A stretch of 64,000 nucleotides of DNA, from positions 47,878,130 to 47,942,129 of the forward strand of contig OW388297.1 of NCBI GenBank assembly GCA_936450465.1. The letters are read 5' to 3'. Each line of letters opens with the position of its first letter. Within the stretch, counting starts at the first letter, position 1. Shown piece after piece: positions 1-11,965 of this stretch. The notes beneath the pieces are model-generated. The model was not told the origin of the DNA, searched no databases, and worked only from the letters and a program-made list of their open reading frames with translations. Source of the DNA: Gibbula magus. Lineage: Eukaryota > Mollusca > Gastropoda > Trochida > Trochidae. Made by a program: the position numbers and the translations under genes.

Positions 1-433
1 TGCTGCGAATACTGGGTGTAACTCTGAGCTACTCAATGAAAGGTCTGAATAAAATATAATTTGTACTACACTTACATCTGCAATGAGACTTTTGTACTTT
101 AATCTCATTTTTACAAATTGTAAAATATATAAATCCCATGCATTTTCTACACACTCATTGACCTGTAAACCTCTCTTTCTGTTACTGTTAACCTCGTTCA
201 TTGCGATTACACAAACAAAATCTTCACTCACACCAGGCAAGGATTTTATAATTGCTTGAATTGCGAAAATTTGTTTATCAATTGGTGTGAAGGAGCATCG
301 TTGAGCTTCAATTCATTAAGTTAAAGGTGACGGTAGCAGTGAAAGTTACAAATCATGCTTATTAATATGCTGTGAATACTGGGTGTAACTCTGTGCTACT
401 CAATGAAATCCCCTAGCTGGTCTGAATAAAGTC
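1..433 (+). repeat. Direct repeat pair, about 367 bp apart
   Basis: Bases 1-55 and 368-433 share the run ACTGGGTGTAACTCTG and the following CTACTCAATGAAA and GTCTGAATAAA blocks. The second copy has an 11-base insertion. The first copy starts at the window edge, so it may be the end of a longer tandem or dispersed repeat lying mostly to the left. Confidence 0.6.
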
Positions 434-1466
434 TCAAGTGCTGACAAAACACTAGAGGTAAAGGTTACCTCACTGCAGTATTCAGACAAGGTACAGAACT
501 CTTTAACCCTTAACATGTAGTCTCAAGTGAATAAATTACCAAAAGAATTTAATTTAAAAATTAAGATAAACTATAATTAAAAGTAAATGATAGGAACTTC
601 TAAGTCACATCAACTTGATATGTTTTCTAGACTTGCTTCTGTATGACAGTCTTTATTTTGATATAAGATTAACCCTTTGTCTACTGAGTTGTTTGGTTTT
701 ATCAGTTTATTTTGGTATATGTATGATAAAGCAGTTAGTGGAATCAGACAAACAGCATCACTGTACAAACACAATAAGTCATGTTATATATTGTGTTCCC
801 AGCTTGTCCTGTAGGCTTTCCTGGCAATCTACTCTGTACCAACCCTGTCATATTTTCAAGACAATTTCTCATTCTCTCAGTAAATTTGATTTATTTCTGA
901 ATTCTGAATTCTGACAGAAGACAAACAAATGTGTGAATAATCACTGAATATATACAATGTTTGGAGTCATGCTTACTCCATCATCTTTACCTGATTAAGG
1001 AATAAGCATAAACTCAGAAATGTCCTTTGTGGTTCATAATAAAGAAGTTGTTATCCAGAAAATGTTGATTTTGTTATTTATCATTTATCTCTGTTGACAT
1101 TCCTAAAACGTTGTTGGTTGATTTGGTATAAAGTTTATCAATATCAGTGAATCAGCTAATTTCAGCTGTTATGTTTTGGTCATCAGTGAATCTCCCTTTA
1201 TAAGACTTTACCCTTAACCCATGTCTACAGTGACTTGCCCACAATGGTCATCATTGGCTGGTAGAGGGTTAACACAGAGTAGTGTAGAGACGAGATAGCT
1301 CGTGTTATGTAAGGGTTGTCTCTGTAGAGTTGAGTGTCCGGACACTGAATACTCCGGTCTCTGTGTGTGGTGTTGACAGGTAGATTCACATGTATACACG
1401 TGACAGTCAGGACTATATACAGCACAGTACAGTACAGTACAGGTAAACACAAACATTGCTACTACC
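1..1466. other. Gene-free upstream stretch
   Basis: AT-rich sequence with no convincing exon. It holds a diverged direct repeat (1-55 and 368-433, described separately) and a short CAGTA-type microsatellite near 1425-1441. Open frames of 75-99 codons occur here, but they lack splice context or coding-like composition. Confidence 0.6.
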
Positions 1467-4400
1467 TTCTCGGAGTATATGTATCTATATATCTACCTGT
1501 GAACAGGTAAATCTGCCTCTATTTCATTATTAACATTCACCTGCTGATTGTGTTGAATTTGTTGGAAACAAACATAGCTGATTGCTGTATGAGTATATAT
1601 ACATATCTTTGTGCAGGTAAATCTGCCTTTATTTCATTATTAACTTTCACCTCCTGATTGTTTTAAATTTGTTGGAAACAAACATAGCTGATTGCAGTAT
1701 ATATACGTATCTTTGTGCAGGTAAATCTGCCTTTATTTCATTATTAACTTTCACCTGCTGATTGTGTTGAATTTGTTGGAAACAAACATAGCTGATTGCA
1801 GTATATATACATATCTTTGTGCAGGTAAATCTGCCTTTATTTCATTATTAACTTTCACCTCCTGATTGTTTTAAATTTGTTGGAAACAAACATAGCTGAT
1901 TGCAGTATATATACATATCTTTGTGCAGGTAAATCTTTTGATCTTCATTAGTGATCATACAGGTAATTGACTTTTACCTGTTTCATGTTTTGAATTTGTT
2001 GGAAACAAACATTGCTGTTTGCAGTATATATACGTATCTTTGTGCAGGTAAATCTGCCTTTATTTCATTATTAACTTTCACCTCCTGATTGTTTTAAATT
2101 TGTTGGAAACAAACATAGCTGATTGCCGTATATATACGTATCTTTGTGCAGGTAAATCTGCCTTTATTTCATTATTAACTTTCACCTGCTGATTGTGTTG
2201 AATTTGTTGGAAACAAACATAGCTGATTGCAGTATATATACGTATCTTTGTGCAGGTAAATCTGCCTTTATTTCATTATTAACTTTCACCTCCTGATTGT
2301 TTTAAATTTGTTGGAAACAAACATAGCTGATTGCAGTATATATACGTATCTTTGTGCAGGTAAATCTGCCTTTATTTCATTATTAACTTTCACCTGCTGA
2401 TTGTGTTGAATTTGTTGGAAACAAACATAGCTGATTGCAGTATATATACGTATCTTTGTGCAGGTAAATCTGCCTTTATTTCATTATTAACTTTCACCTC
2501 CTGATTGTTTTAAATTTGTTGGAAACAAACATAGCTGATTGCAGTATATATACGTATCTTTGTGCAGGTAAATCTTTTGATCTTCATTAGTGATCATACA
2601 GGTAATTGACTTTTACCTGTTTCATGTTTTGAATTTGTTGGAAACAAACATTGCTGTTTGCAGTATATATACGTATCTTTGTGCAGGTAAATCTGCCTTT
2701 ATTTCATTATTAACTTTCACCTGCTGATTGTTTTAAATTTGTTGGAAACAAACATAGCTGATTGCCGTATATATACGTATCTTTGTGCAGGTAAATCTGC
2801 CTTTATTTCATTATTAACTTTCACCTGCTGATTGTGTTGAATTTGTTGGAAACAAACATAGCTGATTGCTGTATGAGTATATATACATATCTTTGTGCAG
2901 GTAAATCTGCCTTTATTTCATTATTAACTTTCACCTCCTGATTGTTTTAAATTTGTTGGAAACAAACATAGCTGATTGCCGTATATATACGTATCTTTGT
3001 GCAGGTAAATCTGCCTTTATTTCATTATTAACTTTCACCTGCTGATTGTGTTGAATTTGTTGGAAACAAACATAGCTGATTGCCGTATATATACGTATCT
3101 TTGTGCAGGTAAATCTGCCTTTATTTCATTATTAACTTTCACCTCCTGATTGTTTTAAATTTGTTGGAAACAAACATAGCTGATTGCCGTATATATACGT
3201 ATCTTTGTGCAGGTAAATCTGCCTTTATTTCATTATTAACTTTCACCTGCTGATTGTGTTGAATTTGTTGGAAACAAACATAGCTGATTGCAGTATATAT
3301 ACATATCTTTGTGCAGGTAAATCTGCCTTTATTTCATTATTAACTTTCACCTCCTGATTGTTTTAAATTTGTTGGAAACAAACATAGCTGATTGCCGTAT
3401 ATATACGTATCTTTGTGCAGGTAAATCTGCCTTTATTTCATTATTAACTTTCACCTGCTGATTGTGTTGAATTTGTTGGAAACAAACATAGCTGTTTGCA
3501 GTATATATACGTATCTTTGTGCAGGTAAATCTGCCTTTATTTCATTATTAACTTTCACCTCCTGATTGTTTTAAATTTGTTGGAAACAAACATAGCTGAT
3601 TGCCGTATATATACGTATCTTTGTGCAGGTAAATCTGCCTTTATTTCATTATTAACTTTCACCTGCTGATTGTGTTGAATTTGTTGGAAACAAACATAGC
3701 TGATTGCAGTATATATACATATCTTTGTGCAGGTAAATCTGCCTTTATTTCATTATTAACTTTCACCTGCTGATTGTGTTGAATTTGTTGGAAACAAACA
3801 TAGCTGATTGCAGTATATATACGTATCTTTGTGCAGGTAAATCTGCCTTTATTTCATTATTAACTTTCACCTGCTGATTGTGTTGAATTTGTTGGAAACA
3901 AACATTGCTGATTGCAGTATATATACGTATCTTTGTGCAGGTAAATCTGCCTTTATTTCATTATTAACTTTCACCTCCTGATTGTTTTAAATTTGTTGGA
4001 AACAAACATAGCTGATTGCCGTATATATACGTATCTTTGTGCAGGTAAATCTGCCTTTATTTCATTATTAACTTTCACCTGCTGATTGTGTTGAATTTGT
4101 TGGAAACAAACATAGCTGATTGCTGTATGAGTATATATACATATCTTTGTGCAGGTAAATCTGCCTTTATTTCATTATTAACTTTCACCTCCTGATTGTT
4201 TTAAATTTGTTGGAAACAAACATAGCTGATTGCCGTATATATACGTATCTTTGTGCAGGTAAATCTGCCTTTATTTCATTATTAACTTTCACCTGCTGAT
4301 TGTGTTGAATTTGTTGGAAACAAACATAGCTGATTGCAGTATATATACATATCTTTGTGCAGGTAAATCTGCCTTTATTTCATTATTAACTTTCACCTCC

Positions 4401-5130
4401 TGATTGTTTTAAATTTGTTGGAAACAAACATAGCTGATTGCAGTATATATACGTATCTTTGTGCAGGTAAATCTTTTGATCTTCATTAGTGATCATACAG
4501 GTAATTGACTTTTACCTGTTTCATGTTTTGAATTTGTTGGAAACAAACATTGCTGTTTGCAGTATATATACGTATCTTTGTGCAGGTAAATCTGCCTTTA
4601 TTTCATTATTAACTTTCACCTCCTGATTGTTTTAAATTTGTTGGAAACAAACATAGCTGATTGCCGTATATATACGTATCTTTGTGCAGGTAAATCTGCC
4701 TTTATTTCATTATTAACTTTCACCTGCTGATTGTGTTGAATTTGTTGGAAACAAACATAGCTGATTGCCGTATATATACGTATCTTTGTGCAGGTAAATC
4801 TGCCTTTATTTCATTATTAACTTTCACCTCCTGATTGTTTTAAATTTGTTGGAAACAAACATAGCTGATTGCAGTATATATACATATCTTTGTGCAGGTA
4901 AATCTGCCTTTATTTCATTATTAACTTTCACCTCCTGATTGTTTTAAATTTGTTGGAAACAAACATAGCTGATTGCCGTATATATACATATCTTTGTGCA
5001 GGTAAATCTTTTGATCTTCATTAGTGATCATACAGGTAATTGACTTTTACCTGTTTCATGTTTTGAATTTGTTGGAAACAAACATTGCTGTTTGCAGTAT
5101 ATATACATGCACACATATCTTTTTGCAGAT
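1467..5130 (+). repeat. Satellite array, ~104-bp monomer, about 35 copies
   Basis: A tandem array of a monomer of about 104 bp (about 110 bp where GTATGAGTATATATAC replaces the shorter GTATATATAC). Every monomer carries CTTTGTGCAGGTAAATC, a TTTCATTATTAACTTTCACC block, a TTTGTTGGAAACAAAC stem-loop and a GTATATATAC palindrome. Two main monomer types largely alternate: one with CCTCCTGATTGTTTTAAATT, the other with CCTGCTGATTGTGTTGAATT, which makes a 208-bp higher-order period. A third type begins near 1931, 2572, 4471 and 5007. Copies are nearly identical inside the array and decay at the right edge (5100-5300). No open frame persists, so this is a non-coding satellite. Confidence 0.95.
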
Positions 5131-7200
5131 ATATCTATCTTGATTTTATGAACTGAACAGCAAATAACTTGATTTCATTCTTGACTGAATAGCAAATTTA
5201 TTCATTTCATTATAGACATAACAAATGAATATTCTTGTTGGATTGTTTTCAATTATTTGTGAACCCCAACATTGCTGCCTGCAAAATCTGTTTATCTACA
5301 AGTATGAGCAAGTGGATCAGTCTTGAATTCATTATATTATAGATCATATTAAAATATCTATAGTAGCACAGGTATTGCAGGGTGGAGTATATATCCCCCT
5401 TGATGTTTTTGTGAACTGTTTAACAAATAAAATGGCTTGATAAATTGCATTGAAATATTTTAAAATACGAACATTGTACCAGTAATTATCTGCCATGATT
5501 TTCTTATGGACTGAACCACTAATTTGACTCTGAATGCTGTGATTATTTTTTTAATATATAGCAACACCTACGGTTAGAGGATGTTCTTTTATAAATATGA
5601 AACCCTCAAAAAATCTAATTTAATTCATTGAATTATTTAGACGTTTATTTTACAAAATTGAAGTATGTATATTAAGGGATCGAGGGTTCTGTTGGAGTAA
5701 TTGCATACCCCAATAAAACCCTACCTTTAACTTAGTTTTCTCCCAAGTATTTAATGGTAACTGCAAAATAAGTTTATTTGTATCAATGCGAGTTTATTAA
5801 AACAAGATTTTGTTCTTTTAAGGAACACTTTAAATCATTGGCTAGCTCTTCCAGCTGGTGTATCATATGTATAGCACATGCTAATGGGTTAACCTTTTGC
5901 ATGTCTTTATCATTCACTAATTAGTAATTACTTGCTAATGAGCAGATATCATGTCTGGAAGTCATCTATGTCGGTACTGATTGTCAGTGTAATGATCATT
6001 TCTAGTATCATATTTCCTGCATGATGGATCAAGCTGCCTCTTAATGTTGAACAATTCCAATTGGTCCCTTTGTATAAATATTTCAACACAATATTTAGAT
6101 TTTGTTTGAAAAGAAACTCTATTACTTCTGTGAAGCTATTTAACTGTGGCAAGACATAAGATTATAGTAAAAAGGATTTCTTGATATCTTATTTTTATTG
6201 TCTAATGTCCATGGTGCTGGACTTTCTCCCTACAGAGTTTACTCAAGTCATTTCTTCCCATGTAGCAATAAAGTTTCCTGATTGATAACATTTAAATTTA
6301 GATGTTCAATCAGTAATGTTCTTTCAAACAGAGTATTCCAACCATGGAGAAGCCTGGAGTTCCTTCACCTGAACATATATCTTACTTCACAGTAGTGTTG
6401 GAAATCGGGAAGGGGTAAGCGATCAATCATCGATAATAATTGGTCATCAGAACATCATTACTTTGTAAAAATCATTTGGAAATGTAAAAGGATATTGTTT
6501 TGGATAGAAATAATTTATATTTATTGCGTGACCGAGAAATATAGTCAAATAGAAACTGAGGTTACATGATAGGCAATTAAGTGACTTGAGTAACCTCTTT
6601 TGAAGGGGGAATGGTTGGGGGAATGATAAGTAATATAATATTTACTTTAAAGAGCTACATTCAGCCATATCTGGTGCCAGTTTCTCATACAGACAGTTGA
6701 TATTGTTCCGTCATAAGTTGCAAGAGAAAACGTTTTTTCCACAATCAGGCGATGACATATTTATATCCTTTACAAAGTAAATATTTGTGTTATATAAATC
6801 ATAAGCGTAAAGTATATAAATCACGGTACTCGAGGTTCCAACAGAGGCAGATGTTCCTGGCCCTGACTCATCCTGCCACTCTGGTGTACAGCATGTGCTT
6901 ATGGTTTGAAATGGAATCTATTGGGACAGTATGTTATCAATCCCTCATTATTACTTGCCTTTTTGTCAAAGATGTAGATGTGACTAATATAGTATGAGAT
7001 AATCATCATCGTGTGACAAAAACACCTCAAAGATAGTTCCTAAGTGGAAAAATCTGTTTAATTAGTTACTTCACCCGTTTGTCTCTTGTTAAAAAAATAA
7101 TAGATTATACTCATCTTAAACTTATTAACCGCAATATTTTTTCATTCAATGAAGTTTTGTTCTTTATTCAATAAATAAATAGCAATTGCTTTGAGTGAAC
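5131..7200. other. AT-rich non-genic stretch with one weak exon candidate
   Basis: The first 200 bases look like decayed relatives of the adjoining satellite. The rest is AT-rich single-copy sequence without long open frames. The only exon-like item is at 6332-6414 (separate entry). Confidence 0.5.
6332..6414 (+). CDS. Possible first coding exon (weak)
   Basis: A pyrimidine-containing acceptor (TTTCAAACAG) precedes base 6332. An ATG at 6344 has a strong start context (ACCATGG). The frame runs 23 codons plus two bases (MEKPGVPSPEHISYFTVVLE, then IGK) to a GGG|GTAAGC donor at 6415. It therefore ends in phase 2. That does not fit exon A, which needs one incoming base, but would fit exon B or C. 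I recognise no family. A reading length of 23 codons is easily met by chance, so only the combination of Kozak context and donor supports it. Confidence 0.25.
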
Positions 7201-7249
7201 CTGATTCTATCATATAAATTCAGTTCATACCTGTATAAACTTAATTTTG

Positions 7250-7278
7250 TGACGTCACATCCTAATAAGCCACGCCCC
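7250..7278 (+). promoter_or_regulatory. Promoter-like block: CRE plus GC-box motif
   Basis: A perfect palindromic CRE (TGACGTCA, 7250-7257) is followed within 15 bases by a KLF/SP-type CCACGCCC motif. The surrounding 7250-7750 is richer in CpG than its flanks. It ends in a donor-like GGCAGTAAGTC near 7746, so a non-coding first exon is possible for the + strand gene that begins at exon A. No transcription start can be fixed from sequence. Confidence 0.3.
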
Positions 7279-8112
7279 CATGAGGTGAGGTTAATGGCCA
7301 GTTGTGTTGTGGACATTCATTGTCTGATGAACGAGTTGTAGGCGGGGCTAATGATCTAATGTCGTTTTGATTGACATCTTGTGTCTCTGAATTCAAACGT
7401 GTAAATAGTGCGGCTCTAATTGTTGCAAATTTGTACATTTATAAATATTGACTTCAAAATGTATTAAGTTCATTGAAGTGTAAACTTAAAACCGCTGTTC
7501 AAACTTGGCGTAAATCCGCTTCACGCATCTAGGTCTGCATCAGGATCCACCGGTAGATGAAGTGACGGACTCAACAAAGTTGGTTAAAATCGAAGAGAAG
7601 TTATCTTGAAGACAGCATCATATCCCTACTTATATACATACCCCAAAAAGAGTCACACTAATATTCATACTTCTTAACAGTGTATTTGAATAATGTGAGG
7701 CACAAAGTCGTGTAGTTAGAGCGTAGATACTGAGGAGAGCAGGGCAGTAAGTCAGTGGGTGCTAGAGGTAATCCCTGCACCAACACTCACACCTCCAATA
7801 TGTTATTGTAACCTGATGAGACAGTCGGGCAACAGCTTGCTGCTATTTGTTGAATACACACTCCATATTGCCAACAAATACACTGTTAAATGTGCATCGA
7901 GACTCCCAACCAATAGACACACAGATTATATACATGACATATGCATAATTGTACATCTAATAGGCGCCGCGAATACCATAGTAACTCTAATAGGTGTTCA
8001 GTATCAATTTGTTGCCAAATGTCAGTGCTTTGTAAGAAACAAGTTCTATGGATTTACAACTTCTTTATGGCAAGAGTGTCACTTTTGTTGGGTGAAGTGC
8101 ATCATTCAATAT

Positions 8113-8539
8113 GTAAAAACGGCACAGTGGTTAGCTTGTTTGGCTTCGGACCAAGAGGTTGATGTTTGTCCTTATACCAGGATAATAATGTGGGTATCAC
8201 TTTGAGCACAGACCTTTGTGTTGTGGATTTAGCGCGATATAAGTATCCTCATTATTATAATCAAGAGGTCTGTGGTTCGAATCCCGCCAGGGGCTCAACA
8301 GCTTTGTCTGCAGTAGAGAACAGTTCTACGTGCAGTAAGGTTTGGGTGCAATGCTAAACTGAATTTCAGAGTGGTACCACCCGTGGTTCGCTTGTTCCAG
8401 GTAGCGCTCGCAGGTTTCAATGCAATGTATAGCGACCATGGCGTTGCTGGCTTTCTCCCTGTAATAATACTAGCAGCCGTGATATAAGTGAAATACTCTT
8501 GAAAGCGGCGTTAAACTCCCAACTCACTTCACCTCACCT
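8113..8539 (+). mobile_element. tRNA-derived SINE, interrupted by a 103-bp insertion
   Basis: The head carries an A-box-like GCACAGTGGTTAGC and, after an interruption, a B box (GGTTCGAATCCC). Then comes the family body (TTTGTCTGCAGTAGAGAACAG) and the characteristic CACTTCACCTCACC end. Compared with the copies at 9417 and 12456, the head is split by extra sequence at 8159-8261 flanked by CAAGAGG. An open frame of 148 codons overlaps its start but has no other support. Confidence 0.85.
8159..8261. mobile_element. Small insertion nested in SINE head
   Basis: A 103-bp segment absent from sister SINE copies, bounded by CAAGAGG at 8152-8158 and again at 8262-8268. That is the expected footprint of a 7-bp target-site duplication. 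It carries complementary ATAATAATG and CATTATTAT tracts at roughly 8182 and 8250, so it could fold. Family unknown. Confidence 0.6.
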
Positions 8540-9401
8540 TTTGCATGGTGCGCTAAGGTGATCGATGGTTGGTCACTAAGGTAACTTTGGTGTGATTTTA
8601 AAGAATGAGAGCTTAGTTTATCTTTACTGAAAGTGGCTTAATTGTTAAAGATTGTAAACACGTTGTAACTATTTGGAATTAAGGTTAAACTTTTCTTTAG
8701 ACGTCTGGTATTCTCTTAACCGTTCTACAATGATATTCAAGCCTGTACCAAGGACTCGAAAAGCACCTTTGACAGTGGACTATTTTTAGGCATTTTTTTT
8801 TCATTTTCGGAATTTTAGATTGGCCATTCCCCTCAGTAGCAATTTCAAATTTTAATAAAATTTAATTATTTCACGCCAGTGTTCTCCAACTCTGTGACTT
8901 GAGACGCACAGGTGAGTGTATCTGGTGCTAGCCAGGTAGCTCGTCAGTGTGATGTTGATTGTCACCTGCTTGTAGGAATACCTGATCAGGTGAGAAGACT
9001 ACCAAGCCGGTGACATAATCTCTCTTACACAACACTACACACCATGAACGACATAGGGGATACTCAACTAGAATTCATGACACAGTTTTGAAGGCTTTTT
9101 TATGTAGAAAAATATTATATTCCTGCATAAATGTATGATTAAAACAAAGTGAACATGGTAAATTAAAGCACTATTAATACAAGCATATTAATTGGTATAC
9201 TGAGTGCCTCAAATTCACTGCAATGTCTGTATATCTGAATATGCAGGACAGATGTACAGCTAGGACAATAGGAATGTATCATTGAAGTTTGTTCAGTCGT
9301 CCTTTCCCTTTAATGAATCCTTGAATTTGAAATTATAATTGAACATGAGTTGCATGTTGGTTAGTAAAGGGACTTTACATTTGAGCGGCTGTATAATTTC
9401 T
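8540..9401. other. Non-genic stretch with diverged repeat relic
   Basis: Bases about 8800-8870 (GGAATTTTAGATTGGCCATT, then CCCCTCAGTAGCAATTTC) match the interior of the inverted-repeat element at 22233-22406 and are probably a decayed copy. A good donor-like ACACAG|GTGAGT lies at 8911/8912, without a convincing coding exon before it. A short open frame starts at 9043 but has no splice context. Confidence 0.4.
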
Positions 9402-9416
9402 CTATAAAACTCTCTT

Positions 9417-9687
9417 AGCGTTCAGCTTCTGATCAAGAGGTCCGGGGTTCGAATCCCGCCACGGGCACGGCAACCTTGTCTGCAGTAGTGAACAGTTCTA
9501 CATGCAGTAAGGTTTCGGTGCAATGCTACACTGAATTTCTGCATAGTACCACGAATGTTCCAGGCGATGTTTGCCGGTTTCACTGCAATGCGTAGCCACC
9601 ATGGTTTGGAGGCTTTTTCCCTGAAATAATGCTAGCAGTCGCGAAATAAGTGAAGTACTCTTTAAACCCCAACTCACCTCACCTCAC
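9417..9687 (+). mobile_element. tRNA-derived SINE, 5'-truncated
   Basis: It carries the B box GGTTCGAATCCC, the same body (TTGTCTGCAGTAGTGAACAG) and a CACCTCACCTCACC end. The A-box half of the tRNA head is missing. A 15-base target duplication with one mismatch brackets it (9402-9416 and 9688-9702, CTATAAAACTCTCTT against CTATAAAACGCTCTT). This points to ordinary LINE-mediated insertion of an already truncated copy. Confidence 0.88.
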
Positions 9688-9702
9688 CTATAAAACGCTC
9701 TT

Positions 9703-10392
9703 GTAGATTTCTTAAGAAAGGTCTAGTTAGGGATACAAATCTCAATTACCAATACAATTATAATTTTATTTGACATATTCATGAAATCGATTTATTTTTA
9801 AAAATTGAGAATGATGACCCTAAAATAGGTCCTATTTTGTATACAAGGCTCATGTATCTGTAGATAAATATTGCATTGTGTTGGAGGCACTCAAGTGGAT
9901 AAACGGAACAACAAGTTTGAAAATTTACGAGGGGTTTGAAAGCAACATCAAAGGTAGCATAAATCATGCATTCTGAAATCATAGATTGTAGTACACCTTG
10001 GATAAATCATTCAAGCGTGTCAATATGAATAGAGCACATTACAGTTTCCTGGGAATAGGTGAGATCTGTTTTATTTACAGTTTTATGTGAAATGTTCAAT
10101 CCTTTGCTTTCTTTCTTTCAAACATTTATCATTGACACGTAGTGAATATTAGTTTCCTCAAATTCCTGCAAATATCTTTGATAACTATATCTTTTGTCTT
10201 GATAGTAGAAGACTTACAATTTAAGTGAACAATTTACAAGAAGAGGACATTTACTTATATTATATCAACCACATTATTTTTAAGGGGTCATTTTTCTCTG
10301 CATCGAGGGGTGCAAAACCTCTCATACACAAAATGTTGTGGTCATGCTTATTTCTCAGAGTAGAAGTTTCTTGAAAGATAAGTATATAGAGG
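9703..10392. other. Gene-free AT-rich stretch
   Basis: No splice-bounded open frame, RNA gene or recognisable repeat was found. The open frames here (up to 75 codons, minus strand) have AT-rich, non-coding-like composition. Confidence 0.5.
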
Positions 10393-10530
10393 GTACTAAA
10401 CAACCTTCTATTTAATGCCATTTCTATTAAACGAGTTAATGATTTTGTATAAAAGAGCGAAAGCGAGTTTGATACTAAAGCATTCACCAGTTTAATAAAA
10501 ATGGTATTAAATAGAAGGAAGTTTAATATT
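10393..10530. repeat. Imperfect foldback, ~39-bp arms
   Basis: The left arm ends in TTTCTATTAAAC near 10432. The right arm starts with GTTTAATAAAAATGG at 10490. The inner 29 bases pair with two mismatches, and the extended 39-base arms pair with about five. The spacer is about 57 bp. It lies directly left of the MITE at 10535 and may be the remains of a foldback-type element. Confidence 0.65.
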
Positions 10531-10534
10531 CTGT

Positions 10535-10744
10535 TTATTACTCGTCCACCTATAATCCAGCGAAATGGTCGTCATGGATCTGAAACTATGATTCCCATAA
10601 GTCCAATAACACCGTGACAACGTTACTCCCATTGTGACATCATAACTTCAAGCTATTGTGACGTCAAATGTGCGGCGGTATTACACTAGTTTAATATTGC
10701 TGTATAAATATTATAATACAATATCTTACATGGACGAGTAATAA
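10535..10744. mobile_element. MITE, probably Tc1/mariner-like
   Basis: The ends are perfect inverted copies: TTATTACTCGTCCA at 10535-10548 and TGGACGAGTAATAA at 10731-10744. Read as a TA duplication, the terminal repeat is TTACTCGTCCA, the arrangement used by Tc1/mariner elements. The 182-bp interior has no open frame. Superfamily is inferred only from the TA flank. Confidence 0.75.
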
Positions 10745-11965
10745 CAAAAATTGGTGCTATCATGCCAATGAAATATTGGGAAGTGATAAATTCAGAGACT
10801 AAAACAGAAATATTAACACATGGCTACTGAAATAGTAGTACCAAGCGATTCTGAGAGGCCTGTTTACAGTTACTAGTTACTAGAAGTATTACAGCTGATG
10901 TGATCCTAAATATACTGTTGCCAGATAGAAACTGAGACAAGAAGGTTAGAAACTGTGAGACAGTCTAACGCCAAACATGTCGGGTCTACCAGTCGGGTGT
11001 GTTTTTACCACTAGACTTGTTAACCTTTAGGTTAGGGCAGTCATTAATATTGTGGTTGACATGCTGAATCGATGATTGAGGAACTCTTGTGTTGTCTGGG
11101 ACTTACCAATCGGACTGACAGCTGCACATGACAGTTATTTATATAATGTCGTACTGAATCAATGACTGGAAATCTTTGTGTTGTTTAGTGTGATCCGATA
11201 TGTAGGTGTATGTAGGTATATTGTATCTCTTGACAGGAAAATCAATGTCACGTGTGACATCATTGTTTCCTCCCACAAAGGAAGGATTTTGTTGGAACAC
11301 TAGAGATGATGTATTTGATACAGTCTGTGACGTGTATTGGTTGCTATTAGCTTTCTGGTGATCAGTGTTGATGTTTAACATGTGAGTTGTATTGTTTATG
11401 GACTTTGTGTTCAAGTAAGTCTATATTTGGTAACCATTCTCTGATATTGTTCTTGCAATGCTAATTCTTCATTCTACCTGAAATAGTATTGTGTCAGGAG
11501 GTTAATTTGGCGTTATTACCTACAAGGGAAATCTTATTGGGGATCAGGCTAAATATTACTTTGTCATAGTGATGCGACGTCGTAGGCACGTCTTTGACAT
11601 GTCATTCTGAACGCAGCGTTGCCAGTCTTTACTTCACAGTTTATTTTTGTGTCATGTCTTCAATTTCATTCTTCGATAATAAATACCCTGTGCCTGAATA
11701 TTTTTTTATAAACTTCTCCCTCGCTCTATTAAATAAAATTTCTTGATGATGGATCGCAGGGACAGTGGAACCAGTTTTTTTAGGTGTGGAGAATATAATT
11801 ATACATTTGCATTTATGCAAATACTGTTTGTCAATATAATATGCTAATAATTGAGACAATGAATGCACAAACAGAGGTATTCCTTAAAATGTTGTCCCAA
11901 TAAACTTTCTTTTGCAGAAACAATACTTTCAGATGAAGTAACCCATCCTCTGTTTACCATTGCAG
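10745..11965. other. Gene-free stretch leading to exon A
   Basis: No repeat of note and no confident exon. It is most likely intron or 5' flank of the + strand gene. A start codon for that gene may lie inside exon A itself rather than here. Confidence 0.45.

Noticed and set aside
1467..5130. CRISPR-like array reading of the satellite
   Set aside because: Monomers are contiguous near-identical tandem copies without unique spacers, in eukaryotic sequence.
7759..8205. 148-codon + strand open frame
   Set aside because: It runs into the SINE at 8113 and its nested insertion, has no coding-like composition and lacks splice or start support.
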